A DNA stretch of 64,000 nt from Mycolicibacterium sp. YH-1. Lineage in GTDB: Bacteria > Actinomycetota > Actinomycetes > Mycobacteriales > Mycobacteriaceae. Positions 42,462-50,942 of the stretch are shown here, one piece after another. The notes under the pieces were generated by a model. The model did not search any database and had not been told where the DNA came from. It was given only the letters and a program-made list of their open reading frames with translations. Positions within the stretch are counted from its first letter, which is position 1; each line of letters begins with the position of its first letter. Made by a program: the position numbers and the translations under genes. The stretch spans positions 4,712,001 through 4,776,000 of the forward strand of contig NZ_CP092915.1 in the NCBI RefSeq assembly GCF_022557175.1, read 5' to 3'.

Positions 42462-44536
42462 GACTGGATGCCCCGTGACCTCTTTCCGTGCCGGGTCATC
42501 CACCGGACACCGCCGATCGCGTCGATCGCACGTTCCGCCGAGTCGAACATCGCCACCCCGGCAGCGGCAGCGACCGGTCGGAGATCACGAACGAGTGCGT
42601 CCTGGTTGGCGTCGAAACCGCTGCGCAGCACCAATACCATTGGCGTGCCACCCCGTTCGGCGTTGACCAGATCCTCGGTCAGGGCCCACACCAGCTTGTT
42701 GCCCGCTTCGGTCGCCTTCATGTCGAACACGGTGCCGAGGTCGAGGAACGCACACATCGCGTCGATGGACTCGTCATTGGCAACTGCGGAGGCGATGGCA
42801 CCTGTGAAGGTGCCGGTGTCGTCGAACAACGACCAGACGGGGATGTCAATCGGATTCGACAGGCTGGTGCCCGGTGCCTCGAACCTCTGGAGCCGGGCGC
42901 GGGTGTCCTCCGAGAACGGCGCCATCCGTAGACCCCACCGGTCAGCCCGATCAGATCCGACTACGGCCACCCCTCCGCCGCTGCCGAGTAGCGCGAGGTT
43001 GTCGCCGTCGATGCCGGGAACGAATTGCAGGGCGGTGAGGATGTCCATCAGCTGGTCGAGATCATCGACCAGCAGCACGCCCGCCTGCCGCGCGGCGTCC
43101 AAGAGCAACTGCGGATCGCTGGCCAGGGCCCCGGTGTGCGAGGCCGCCGCTGCTCCCCCTGCGGCAGTTCGTCCACCCTTGAAGACGATGACGGGCTTGG
43201 TCATTGTCCTTGCCAGTCGCAGAAACTCACCGGCCCAGCGGTCATCTTCGAGATAGAACGCCGCCGCGTGCGTCCGGGGGTCGGCTTCGCAGAACGCCAG
43301 CAGTTCAGCGGGGCTGACATCGTCACAGTTGCCGACCGAGCTGACGAAACTGAACTGCAACCCCAACTCCGTCCCGCGCCGCAACACGTCGCCCGCATAG
43401 GTGCCAGATTGGGAGACGAAGGCGATGTGGCCGGGGGTGGTGGCCGAGGCGGCGGGCGAGATTAACGTGATCCCCTCATACGCCGTGTAATGACCCATAC
43501 AGTTCGGCCCAAGTACGCGCATCCCCGCCCCGTCGAGACGCGGCGTGTCTGCGGTGTACACGTGAGCGGTGCGAGTGCCCCGTTCAGCGAGAGCCAGCAG
43601 GGCGGCGGGAACGGCCGACGCCGGTAGTGCGACAACGGCACGGTCCACTGCCGCTGGCAGATCGGCGACGCTGGCGATCGTGGCGACACCGCACAGGCTG
43701 TCGTTCTTGCCGCTGACCGGCAGGATCTGGCCGGTGTAGCCGAAGTCCACCAGGCTGCTAACCGCTCGGTAGCCCATCTTGCGCTCATCGGCTGACGCAC
43801 CGACGATGGCGATCGATTGAGGGTAGATCGCCGGCCGCAGTGCCTCATAGGCCCGACCCGGTTCCGGTATCGGGGGCACCTGCGCAGCGGCTGGATCGAG
43901 TTCGGTGGCACGCGCATCGACGGCGACGATGCGCTCAGCGGTGACCACGACCGGGTTGAAGTCGACCTCGGTGATGTCCTCGCTCAGCAGCAGTCCACCG
44001 GCACCCCCGACCGCCACGAGCATCGCGACGATATCGTCCACCCGATCGGGAAATCGCTTCTCCACAATCCGGCCGAGGCGAGTACCCGACACCATCTGTC
44101 GGGCGTCCGCTGCATCGATCGGCGCCAGCGCGAACACGACGTCATCGAGTGTTTCGACGTCCACTCCGCCGTGACCGAACATCACCACGTGCCCGAAACC
44201 GGGTGCGCGCAGGCCCCCGACGACCGCTTCGATACCGGCGTCGACCATTGCCTCGACCGTCACGCCGCGCACCTGCGCACCCTTGGAGCGCTGATCGGAC
44301 AGCAGAAGGTCGGTGCGTGCGTGGACGTCGTCCGGGGGCACCCCGAGGAGCACGCCGCCGGATTTGCTCTTGTGTACTACATCATCGGCGACGAGTTTGA
44401 TCGCCACCGATCCCCCGAGCGACCGAGCGATGCGGTCAGCATCCTGCGCGGTCTCGGCGAACGCGACGGCATTGGCGGGGACCCCGTAGCGGATGGCGAG
44501 GTCACGGATCGTGTCCTCGCGCAATCGTCGGGTCAT
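42458..44536 (-). CDS. NDP-forming acyl-CoA synthetase (fused ATP-grasp and CoA-ligase)
   Basis: A 692-residue fusion. The N-terminal third is an ATP-grasp domain (SLGGSVAIKLVADDVVHKSKSGG; EDITEVDFNPVVV); from about residue 235 follow the CoA-binding domain (PQSIAIVGASADERKMGYR) and the succinyl-CoA-ligase-type domain with the phosphate-bearing His in AAASHTGALA. The order ATP-grasp first is the reverse of the common acetate-CoA ligase (ADP-forming) fusion. It interconverts an acid, CoA and ATP with acyl-CoA, ADP and phosphate, reversibly. The ATG at 44536 overlaps the enoyl-CoA hydratase stop (ATGA). In context it would activate an imported short-chain acid or recover ATP from its CoA ester. 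Confidence 0.92.
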
Positions 44537-45345
44537 CGACAAGCCCCCGCCTTGTCGAGCTTGTCCTGCAGATCACTTGGCGCGTCCGGATAGCGGGGCG
44601 GCCGCTTCTCCAGGAACGACCGCACCCCCTCGTCACCATCGGGCAGGTCTCGGACAATTGCTGCCAGTTGTGGTTCGAGGGCCGCTCCCGCCTCCAGGCC
44701 GTTGTGCAGCGTTGCCCGTAGACCGGTCTTGATCGCCCGCACCACGGCCGGTGAGACCTCGGAGATCTCGGTTGCCAGCGCGATGGCGCGATCGAGGGTG
44801 TTGTCGGGGGCGCACACCTCGCTGACGAAACCGGATGCCAGCGCCTCCGCGGCCCCGACGGGCGCCGCGCTGGCCAGCATCTTGAAGGCGGCCGGGTAGC
44901 CCACCACATCAAGCAGGCGGCTGAGCTGGCCGCCGACTGGCACCAGCCCGATCCGAGCGCCCACGGCGCAGAACCGTGCATTGTCGCCGGTGATCCTGAT
45001 ATCGCAGTTGAGCGCAAGGATGAATCCGGCCGCGTACGCCGGTCCGTTCACCGCGCCAATCACTGGGGTACCGAGTTCCGCAGGCAGGGTGAATGCGGCG
45101 TTCGCCTCGGAATCACCTGCCGTCTCCGGGTTCTCGAGAACCTCCTGCAGGTCGTGGCCCGACGAGAACATGTCGCGATCGCCAGTGACGACGATGCACC
45201 TAACGGCGGGATCGCGGTCGGCCTCGAGCAGCAGGTCCCGCAGACGCGGTGCCATGTCGCCGCTGAAGGCGTTGCGCTTGGCCGGGTTGGTGATCGACAG
45301 GATCCGTACCGGTCCCCGATCGGTGGGGTTGATGGTGGCGGTCAT
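44533..45345 (-). CDS. Enoyl-CoA hydratase/isomerase-family protein lacking usual glutamates
   Basis: A 270-residue crotonase-fold protein. The first oxyanion loop is recognisable (MFSSGHDLQEV, residues about 59-69) and the second is NGPAYAAGFILALNCD. In active hydratases a Glu stands in GGGCELA and another in the PEI segment; here the first is Ile109 and the second region reads CAVGARIGLVPVGGQ without acid residues. Crotonase-fold members without these residues do isomerase, dehalogenase, decarboxylase or hydrolase chemistry, so hydratase activity should not be assumed. ATG at 45345 follows AAGGAGA. It is coupled to the synthetase by ATGA and is part of the seven-gene leftward cluster. Confidence 0.9.
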   Translation of the reverse strand: MTATINPTDRGPVRILSITNPAKRNAFSGDMAPRLRDLLLEADRDPAVRCIVVTGDRDMFSSGHDLQEVLENPETAGDSEANAAFTLPAELGTPVIGAVNGPAYAAGFILALNCDIRITGDNARFCAVGARIGLVPVGGQLSRLLDVVGYPAAFKMLASAAPVGAAEALASGFVSEVCAPDNTLDRAIALATEISEVSPAVVRAIKTGLRATLHNGLEAGAALEPQLAAIVRDLPDGDEGVRSFLEKRPPRYPDAPSDLQDKLDKAGACR

Positions 45346-45364
45346 GAGTGTTCTCCTTGGGCAG

Positions 45365-46969
45365 TTAGTTGGCGGGGGCCGGTGTCGCGGTGCCGATCTC
45401 ATCGCGCTCAGCCGGGCGGTCGGACTGCGGCGTATCGGGCCGTGGCCGGTCTCGTCGCAGGGTGGTGGCGACCAGGCTCCAGGTCAGCGTGATCACCAGG
45501 TTGAGGATCAGCGCGGAGATCGCGATGTACATCGGTGATGACATGAAGAACGGGACGGCAGTTGATCCACCGAAGTGACTGGCGGTGGCCGACGTGACGT
45601 TGTAGGCGGCAATGGTTCCGTATGCGATTCCGACGGCCCAACCGGCGAGCAGTGCGTGCCTGTCGGCGAATCGCACGGTGAACAGGCCCAGCAGCACGGT
45701 CGGAATCGTCTGCAGGATCCAGATGCCACCGAGCAGTTGGAAGTTCAAGGCGAACTGGCTGTCGAGGGTCAGGACGAACACCAGCGCGCCGACCTTGATG
45801 AGCACCGACACGATCTTGGAGATCGATGTCTCGCGATGGTTGGAGATGTCCTTTCGGGAGAACTGCCGGATGATGTTGCGACTCACCAGGTTGCCCGCAC
45901 CGATTGCCATGATGGCCGCAGGCACCAGTGCGCTCATCGCGATGGCGGCGAATGCGACGCCGACGAACCAGGACGGGAACATCTCAATCAGCAGCTGCGG
46001 TACCGCGAACTGCGGATTGCCATTCAGTGGTTTGATTCCGGCCGCGAGGGCCATCATTCCGAGCAGTGCGACCAGTCCAAGCAAGACGGTGTAGATCGGC
46101 AGAACCGACATGTTGCGTCGGACGGTCTTGGCGCCGCGAGCGGCGAACACTCCCGTGATGGCGTGGGGGTAGAGGAAGAACGCCATGCCGGAGCCAAGCG
46201 CGAGCGTCATGTAGATACTGGCGTTCACGCTGATGGCAGCCGCCTCGGGATCGGTCGTGTTGTTGCGTGCCGCGATGACCTCGCCAGCGTCGGCGAAGAT
46301 GTTGCCGAACCCGCCGAGCTTGATGGGAATGACGATGACCGCGACGATGACCACGATGTAGGTCAGACCATCCTTGAGGAAGGCGATCAGTGCGGGCGCC
46401 CGGATGCCGGAGGAGTAGGTGTAGGCAGCGAGCACACCGAAGGCCACGAACAGTGGCAGGTGGTTGAGGAACCAGCTCGCCTGCGGCCCGAAATTGAGGC
46501 CCATGGAGGCGAATATGACCTCGAGGCCGATGAGCTGCAAAGCCAGGTAGGGCAGCGTCGCCAGTAGGCCTGTCAGGGTGATCGCCAGTCCGAGGGTCGG
46601 CGACTTGAACCGATCGTTGACGAAATCGGTGAGTGTCACGTACCCCTTCTCATGCGCCAGCCGAACGAGTTTCGGCAGGAACAGGAAGCCCAGTGAGTAG
46701 AGCACGACAGCGTTTGGCACGGCGTAGAAGCCGAAGGCACCGATGCTGAAGATGGCCGCGGGAACGGCGATGAGTGTGTAGGCGGAGTAGAGGTCGCCGC
46801 CGAGCAGGAACCATGTCACGAACCCGCCGAAACCACGACCACCAAGCGCCCACTCATCGAGATGGTTCAGGTCGTTGGCGCGTCGCCAACGACTGGCGAC
46901 GAACCCCATACCGGTGACGAGGAGGAAGAGTGACAGGAACACCCCGAAGGTGACCGCATTGAAACTCAC
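45365..46969 (-). CDS. Sodium:solute symporter (SSS family)
   Basis: A 534-residue membrane carrier with about thirteen helices. LDEWALGGRGFGGFVTWFLLGG at the N-terminus and FAAIAMSALVPAAIMAIGAGNLVSRNI in helix 8-9 are the SSS core and sodium-site regions. The C-terminus has a polar tail of about 30 residues. The gene starts within the stop of a small DUF3311 protein (ATGA), a pairing seen for monocarboxylate and other organic-acid symporters (MctP/ActP-like). It very likely imports the acid activated by the downstream synthetase. It lies 19 bp upstream of the crotonase-fold gene. Confidence 0.93.
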   Translation of the reverse strand: MSFNAVTFGVFLSLFLLVTGMGFVASRWRRANDLNHLDEWALGGRGFGGFVTWFLLGGDLYSAYTLIAVPAAIFSIGAFGFYAVPNAVVLYSLGFLFLPKLVRLAHEKGYVTLTDFVNDRFKSPTLGLAITLTGLLATLPYLALQLIGLEVIFASMGLNFGPQASWFLNHLPLFVAFGVLAAYTYSSGIRAPALIAFLKDGLTYIVVIVAVIVIPIKLGGFGNIFADAGEVIAARNNTTDPEAAAISVNASIYMTLALGSGMAFFLYPHAITGVFAARGAKTVRRNMSVLPIYTVLLGLVALLGMMALAAGIKPLNGNPQFAVPQLLIEMFPSWFVGVAFAAIAMSALVPAAIMAIGAGNLVSRNIIRQFSRKDISNHRETSISKIVSVLIKVGALVFVLTLDSQFALNFQLLGGIWILQTIPTVLLGLFTVRFADRHALLAGWAVGIAYGTIAAYNVTSATASHFGGSTAVPFFMSSPMYIAISALILNLVITLTWSLVATTLRRDRPRPDTPQSDRPAERDEIGTATPAPAN

Positions 46970-47241
46970 TGTTCGGCACCGCCTTCGGGCTCATGGCGGA
47001 ATGCGATGAAGTAGCTGGCTCCGCAACCGCAGGCGGCCGCGACTGCCATGGTCATCTGAAACCAGTAGAAGAACGGAATGCCGACGAGGGTCGGTTCGGT
47101 GCGCTGGTACAGCGGCACCGCGAGCGCCAGTATCACGGGGACCGCGATGAGGACGGCACACGTGATCCGCTTCGGCCAGGACAGCGAGGCTTGGACGGCG
47201 GCACTGCCCGGCGGACTGTCGGGCGGGCGGTTACTGGTCAT
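46966..47241 (-). CDS. DUF3311 small membrane protein, symporter partner
   Basis: A 91-residue protein with two hydrophobic helices (ITCAVLIAVPVILALAVPLY and FYWFQMTMAVAAACGCGASY), with PLYQRTEPTLVGIPFFYWFQ between them, the DUF3311 core. DUF3311 proteins regularly precede SSS symporters and are thought to be needed for their assembly or activity. ATG follows GGAGTGCCGAC. It overlaps the symporter by 4 nt (ATGA) and starts 57 bp after the quinone-oxidoreductase gene. Confidence 0.9.
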   Translation of the reverse strand: MTSNRPPDSPPGSAAVQASLSWPKRITCAVLIAVPVILALAVPLYQRTEPTLVGIPFFYWFQMTMAVAAACGCGASYFIAFRHEPEGGAEQ

Positions 47242-47298
47242 GTCGGCACTCCAATGTGAGGAACTGTGATACCGGAAAGTTGTTCATGCGACTCGTGT

Positions 47299-48282
47299 TC
47301 AGAGCCTGATCACGGTCTTTCCCGTGCTCTGACCACCGCCGAGTTCCTCCAGCGCGGCCGGCACACCATCGATACCGACACAGGAGGCAATCAGTGGCTT
47401 GATCCGCCCGGCAGCCGCCATGTCGAAGATCTCAGTTTGTGCGGCTCGCACCAGCTCGGGGTTGTGCCGGCGATACAGGCTCCAGTGCAGGCCGGCGATG
47501 GTGTAGTTCTTGACGAACGCATGACTCAGTCGTGGTTGGGGGATGTCTCCGCTGGCGAAGCCAACCACGACGATGGTGCCCTCGAACGCGATGTACTTCG
47601 TCGCGGCCTCGTAGGAGTGACCGCCGACGGTGTCGAACACGATATCGACTCCGTCTGGCGCGACGTGGCGAACCCTGGCGATGACGTCCTCCGCCGCCCC
47701 GTCAATGACGACATCCGCACCGAGATCGGTGACGATCTCCAGTTTGCCTGGGCCAGAGGCGATGCCGATCACGGTTGCGCCCGCCGCACGGGCCAGCTGA
47801 ACGGCGGCCGATCCGACGCCACCGGCGGCGGCAGTCACGACGACGATGTCCCCGGGTCGCACCGATGCCCGGCGGTGCAGACCGAGCCAAGCCGTCAGGT
47901 AGGTCAAGTGCAGCGTCGCCGCGGTGGCGTCATCGAGCGCGGGTGGGACAACGGCAGCGTCGGCGGCCGCCATCAGTGCGAACTCAGCGAAGCCGCCATG
48001 CGGCAGATGTGGCTGACCCACGATCCGCGATCCGACCAGTGCCGGGGCCACGCCACTGCCGACCTCGTCGACGATGCCGCACAGTTCAAGGCCGGGCGTG
48101 AACGGCATGGTCGGCTTCTGCTGGTACTCGCCGCGGCACAGCAGCACGTCGGCGAAGTTGCACGAGGTGGCGGCGACTCGCACGCGGACCTCGCCAGCAC
48201 CGGGATGCGGGTCGGGCAACGTCTCCCATCGCAGCACTGCACCTGGTTCGCCATATTCGCGTACCGTCCACGCGCCTGCCAT
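47299..48282 (-). CDS. NADPH:quinone oxidoreductase-like MDR enzyme
   Basis: A 327-residue zinc-free medium-chain dehydrogenase/reductase of the QOR family. SCNFADVLLCRGEYQQKPTMP is the substrate-side motif, VVTAAAGGVGSAAVQLARAAG the NADPH fold (AAxGGVG) and FDTVGG the later conserved turn. Zinc-ligand cysteines are missing, as expected. Members reduce quinones, enones or enoyl-CoAs. Its place between a crotonyl-CoA carboxylase/reductase and an acid symporter supports enoyl-CoA or enoate reduction rather than quinone chemistry (inference). GAGAGGAGG precedes the ATG by eight bases. Confidence 0.91.
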   Translation of the reverse strand: MAGAWTVREYGEPGAVLRWETLPDPHPGAGEVRVRVAATSCNFADVLLCRGEYQQKPTMPFTPGLELCGIVDEVGSGVAPALVGSRIVGQPHLPHGGFAEFALMAAADAAVVPPALDDATAATLHLTYLTAWLGLHRRASVRPGDIVVVTAAAGGVGSAAVQLARAAGATVIGIASGPGKLEIVTDLGADVVIDGAAEDVIARVRHVAPDGVDIVFDTVGGHSYEAATKYIAFEGTIVVVGFASGDIPQPRLSHAFVKNYTIAGLHWSLYRRHNPELVRAAQTEIFDMAAAGRIKPLIASCVGIDGVPAALEELGGGQSTGKTVIRL

Positions 48283-48324
48283 CTGTAATCCTCCTCTCGA
48301 TCCGACTGGTCGTGCTGCCTGCGA

Positions 48325-49602
48325 TCAGCTGCGGCCGGTGTCCGGGCTCGGCGCCCCGATGAGGTGGACGGTGTTGCCGAAAACCTCTTCTCCCCTGCCC
48401 ATCTGGGCGTGCGACAGTGCGATATCACCCATCGGCAGGACACGTCCCACACAGGGGTCGATGCGGCCGTCGATCACCATCTGGTTGTAGGCGATGGCCT
48501 GCGCGTCGTTGGTGCCGTGGGATCCCTGCAGCCGCTTCTGGCGTGTCCAGTGGTAACGCAGGTCGACCATCGCGTCGAACCCGGTGGTGCCGGCGCAGAT
48601 CACCACCATGCCGCCGGGCTGGCAGAGGAACACACTGGTCGGAATCGTCGCGGCACCAGGGTGTTCGAAGACGATTGCCGGGTCCTCCCTGCCGCCGGCG
48701 ACCTCCCAGAGGCGTTTGCCGAATGCGCGAGCTCCCGCGGTCCAGACCTTCTGACCCGCCGCATCGTCAACCAGAGGAGGCACGCCCCAGTGGTCGAACT
48801 CCTTGCGATTGATGTAACCGATGGCCCCGTACTTCATGGCGAACGCGCCGCGGTCCTCGTCGGAAACCACTGCAACTGCGCGTCCGCCGGCCTCGCGCAC
48901 CAGTTGGCAAGCCTGTGTGCCAAGGCCGCCCGAACCGCCCCACACCAGCACCAGATCGCCCTCTGCGACGGTGTTACCCGCCCAACCGTGCAGCATGCGG
49001 TACGCGGTCGTGCCGACAAGTGTGGGCGCAGCCGCCTCGGCCCAACTCAGGTGAGGGGCCTTCGGTAGAACCTGGTGCGCCTGCGCACGAGCGAACTGTC
49101 CGAACGAGCCGTAGTTGGTGTCGTATCCCCAGATCTTGGCACTGGGCGCGATCATCGGATCGCGTCCGGCCGCAATCCACTCGTCATCGGCATCCCACAC
49201 TCCGGGGTGCACGACGACCTCGTCGCCGACCTGGATCGACTCGACGCCGGGGCCAACGGCATAGACGATTCCCGCCGCGTCGGAGCCACCGATGTGGAAA
49301 TCCTCGGTCTCACCGCGACGCTGCCTCGTGGCGACCTGATCGACCGGGTACCCCCGTGCCGCCCACACGTTGTTGTAGTTGACGCCGGCGGCCATGACCG
49401 CGATCAGGACCTCACCGGCCCCCAACGATGGTGTGTCGACCACCTCGTGCGCGAACGCTGTAGCAGGATCCCCGTACCGTGCGGGTCGCACTACCTGAGC
49501 GTGCATGTCCTTCGGCACCACACCGAGGGGTGGCAGGGTTCCTACATCAACCGCGCCGACGTTCGGATCCGACACAGACTGTCGTTCCATGGCCTCGCTC
49601 AC
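48325..49602 (-). CDS. ccr: Crotonyl-CoA carboxylase/reductase (Ccr family)
   Basis: A 425-residue enzyme of the CCR branch of the MDR family. GVNYNNVWAARGYP (around residue 75), HIGGSDAAGIV, WGYDTNYGSFGQFARAQ, WGGSGGLGTQACQL (NADPH) and VFEHPGAATIPTSVFLC are the family blocks; the His in FEHPG and the Asn in NYNNVW are CO2-site residues in studied CCRs. The reaction is NADPH-dependent reductive carboxylation of crotonyl-CoA to ethylmalonyl-CoA, or plain reduction of acrylyl- or crotonyl-CoA. The GTG start at 49602 follows AGGAG by nine bases. It heads the leftward cluster, divergent from a LysR gene. No other ethylmalonyl-CoA-pathway genes are in the window, so pathway membership is open. 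Confidence 0.9.
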   Translation of the reverse strand: MSEAMERQSVSDPNVGAVDVGTLPPLGVVPKDMHAQVVRPARYGDPATAFAHEVVDTPSLGAGEVLIAVMAAGVNYNNVWAARGYPVDQVATRQRRGETEDFHIGGSDAAGIVYAVGPGVESIQVGDEVVVHPGVWDADDEWIAAGRDPMIAPSAKIWGYDTNYGSFGQFARAQAHQVLPKAPHLSWAEAAAPTLVGTTAYRMLHGWAGNTVAEGDLVLVWGGSGGLGTQACQLVREAGGRAVAVVSDEDRGAFAMKYGAIGYINRKEFDHWGVPPLVDDAAGQKVWTAGARAFGKRLWEVAGGREDPAIVFEHPGAATIPTSVFLCQPGGMVVICAGTTGFDAMVDLRYHWTRQKRLQGSHGTNDAQAIAYNQMVIDGRIDPCVGRVLPMGDIALSHAQMGRGEEVFGNTVHLIGAPSPDTGRS

Positions 49603-49897
49603 GAATGATCACTCCTATTCGATAGTTGTATTGCGATGAATCTGTGGGAAGCCGCGTCATCCGCCAGGTTTCTTGCTGCGACTTTTGGAGCCTCCTGGGG
49701 CGATGCCTTCGGGCTCCATTTCGGTGTGGTCCGAGTCTCAGTCATGACCTAGATGTGAGCAATGACCAATACAGAGGAAGCCTCTGCAGATCTGCACACC
49801 CGCTGCTTGACAGCCATTTTGTGCCGTGACGCCAAGGGGATTGGCTATAGTTGACCAAGCGATTGCCGCAGAACTATCGAAGGATTTGGCTTATCCG
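49603..49897. other. Divergent regulatory region between ccr and LysR
   Basis: A 295-bp gap expected to hold the LysR autoregulatory and target sites. The clearest symmetric element is ATTC (49617-49620) opposite GAAT (49638-49641) across 17 bp, loosely fitting a LysR-type binding region close to the ccr start. A GTG at 49826 could extend the LysR protein by 24 non-conserved residues; I leave that stretch as leader. Confidence 0.4.
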
Positions 49898-50827
49898 ATG
49901 ATCTCGGCTGACGATCTGAGGGTTTTTCTCGAGGTCGCACGGCGACGGCGCCTCACCGAGGCAGCCAAGTACCTCCAGGTCAACCACACGACTGTCAGCC
50001 GGCACGTCACACGTTTGGAGCAAGCCGCGGGCAACCGCCTGTTCGACCGTCAGGTCGATGGCTGGACACTGACCGAGGCCGGCACTCATCTAGTTGTGCA
50101 TGCCGAGGCGATCGAAGCCGCACTCCTTGCCGCACAAGAGGAATGCTCGTCGATTGGACCGTCGCTCACGGGGCACGTGCGAGTGATCGCTCCCGACGGA
50201 TTCGGCACGTACATGTTGCTGCCGGAACTGGGCGAACTCCGGCGCCAACACCCCGGGCTCATCGTGGAGGTCGTCACCGCCAACCGGCACGAGTCCCTGA
50301 CCCCGCGCGAGTTCGACGTGGCTGTCACGATCGAGCGGCCTCGGGCTCGAGCGGTCGACGTCCACAAGCTCACGGATTTCACCCTCGCCTTCTATGCCTC
50401 CCCCGACTACCTGGCAAGCCACAGCGAGATCACCACGGTCGACGATCTCTATGAACATCCCCTGATCTGGTACGTCGACGACGCTCTGGAGGACAGCACA
50501 TTCAATTTGCTCTACGAATTGCTGCCTCGTGCACAGGCGCACATCCAAACGAATTACATCGCCGGCCATATTGAAGCCGCTGCCGCCGGGTTGGGTATCG
50601 CATTCCTGCCGACATTTATCGGCGACGTCAGCCCCCACCTTCGCCGACTGCACCAGATCGAGGCGAAAGTCGAACGTAGTTATTGGATGTCAATACCGCG
50701 CGATCTCGTCCGGTTACCCCGAGTGCGACTAGTTGGCGCTCATCTCACCAAGCTGATCGCCGAGAACAGAGTCGGCAGTGGTGACGCGGCCCGCCTCGGA
50801 CCTCGGACTGCCAGCCGACTCGCATAG
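49898..50827 (+). CDS. LysR-family transcriptional regulator
   Basis: A 309-residue regulator from the ATG at 49898. The winged helix-turn-helix is standard (MISADDLRVFLEVARRRRLTE, AAKYLQVNHTTVSRHVTRLE, RLFDRQVDGWTLTEAG), followed by two-lobed effector-binding domain halves (LTGHVRVIAPDGFGTYMLLP; YIAGHIEAAAAGLGIAFLP). It is divergent from the seven-gene acid-utilisation cluster and is its probable activator, sensing the imported acid or its CoA ester. Its length is normal for the family. Confidence 0.92.
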   Translation: MISADDLRVFLEVARRRRLTEAAKYLQVNHTTVSRHVTRLEQAAGNRLFDRQVDGWTLTEAGTHLVVHAEAIEAALLAAQEECSSIGPSLTGHVRVIAPDGFGTYMLLPELGELRRQHPGLIVEVVTANRHESLTPREFDVAVTIERPRARAVDVHKLTDFTLAFYASPDYLASHSEITTVDDLYEHPLIWYVDDALEDSTFNLLYELLPRAQAHIQTNYIAGHIEAAAAGLGIAFLPTFIGDVSPHLRRLHQIEAKVERSYWMSIPRDLVRLPRVRLVGAHLTKLIAENRVGSGDAARLGPRTASRLA

Positions 50828-50881
50828 CGGCTCATGACAACACCATCAGACGACATTCCACTCCTGAGGCGTCCAGCTTGG

Positions 50882-50907
50882 CGGTCGGGATAACCGGTCG
50901 GGATAAC
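50882..50907. repeat. Perfect 13-bp tandem duplication
   Basis: CGGTCGGGATAAC occurs twice in direct succession (50882-50894, 50895-50907) in the 115-bp gap before the membrane GGDEF-EAL gene, about 35 bp upstream of its start. It could be a direct-repeat binding site in the promoter or a slippage product. Confidence 0.8.
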
Positions 50908-50942
50908 ATTGTCGATCGCTGCACGCCGATCGAGGGAGCTTC

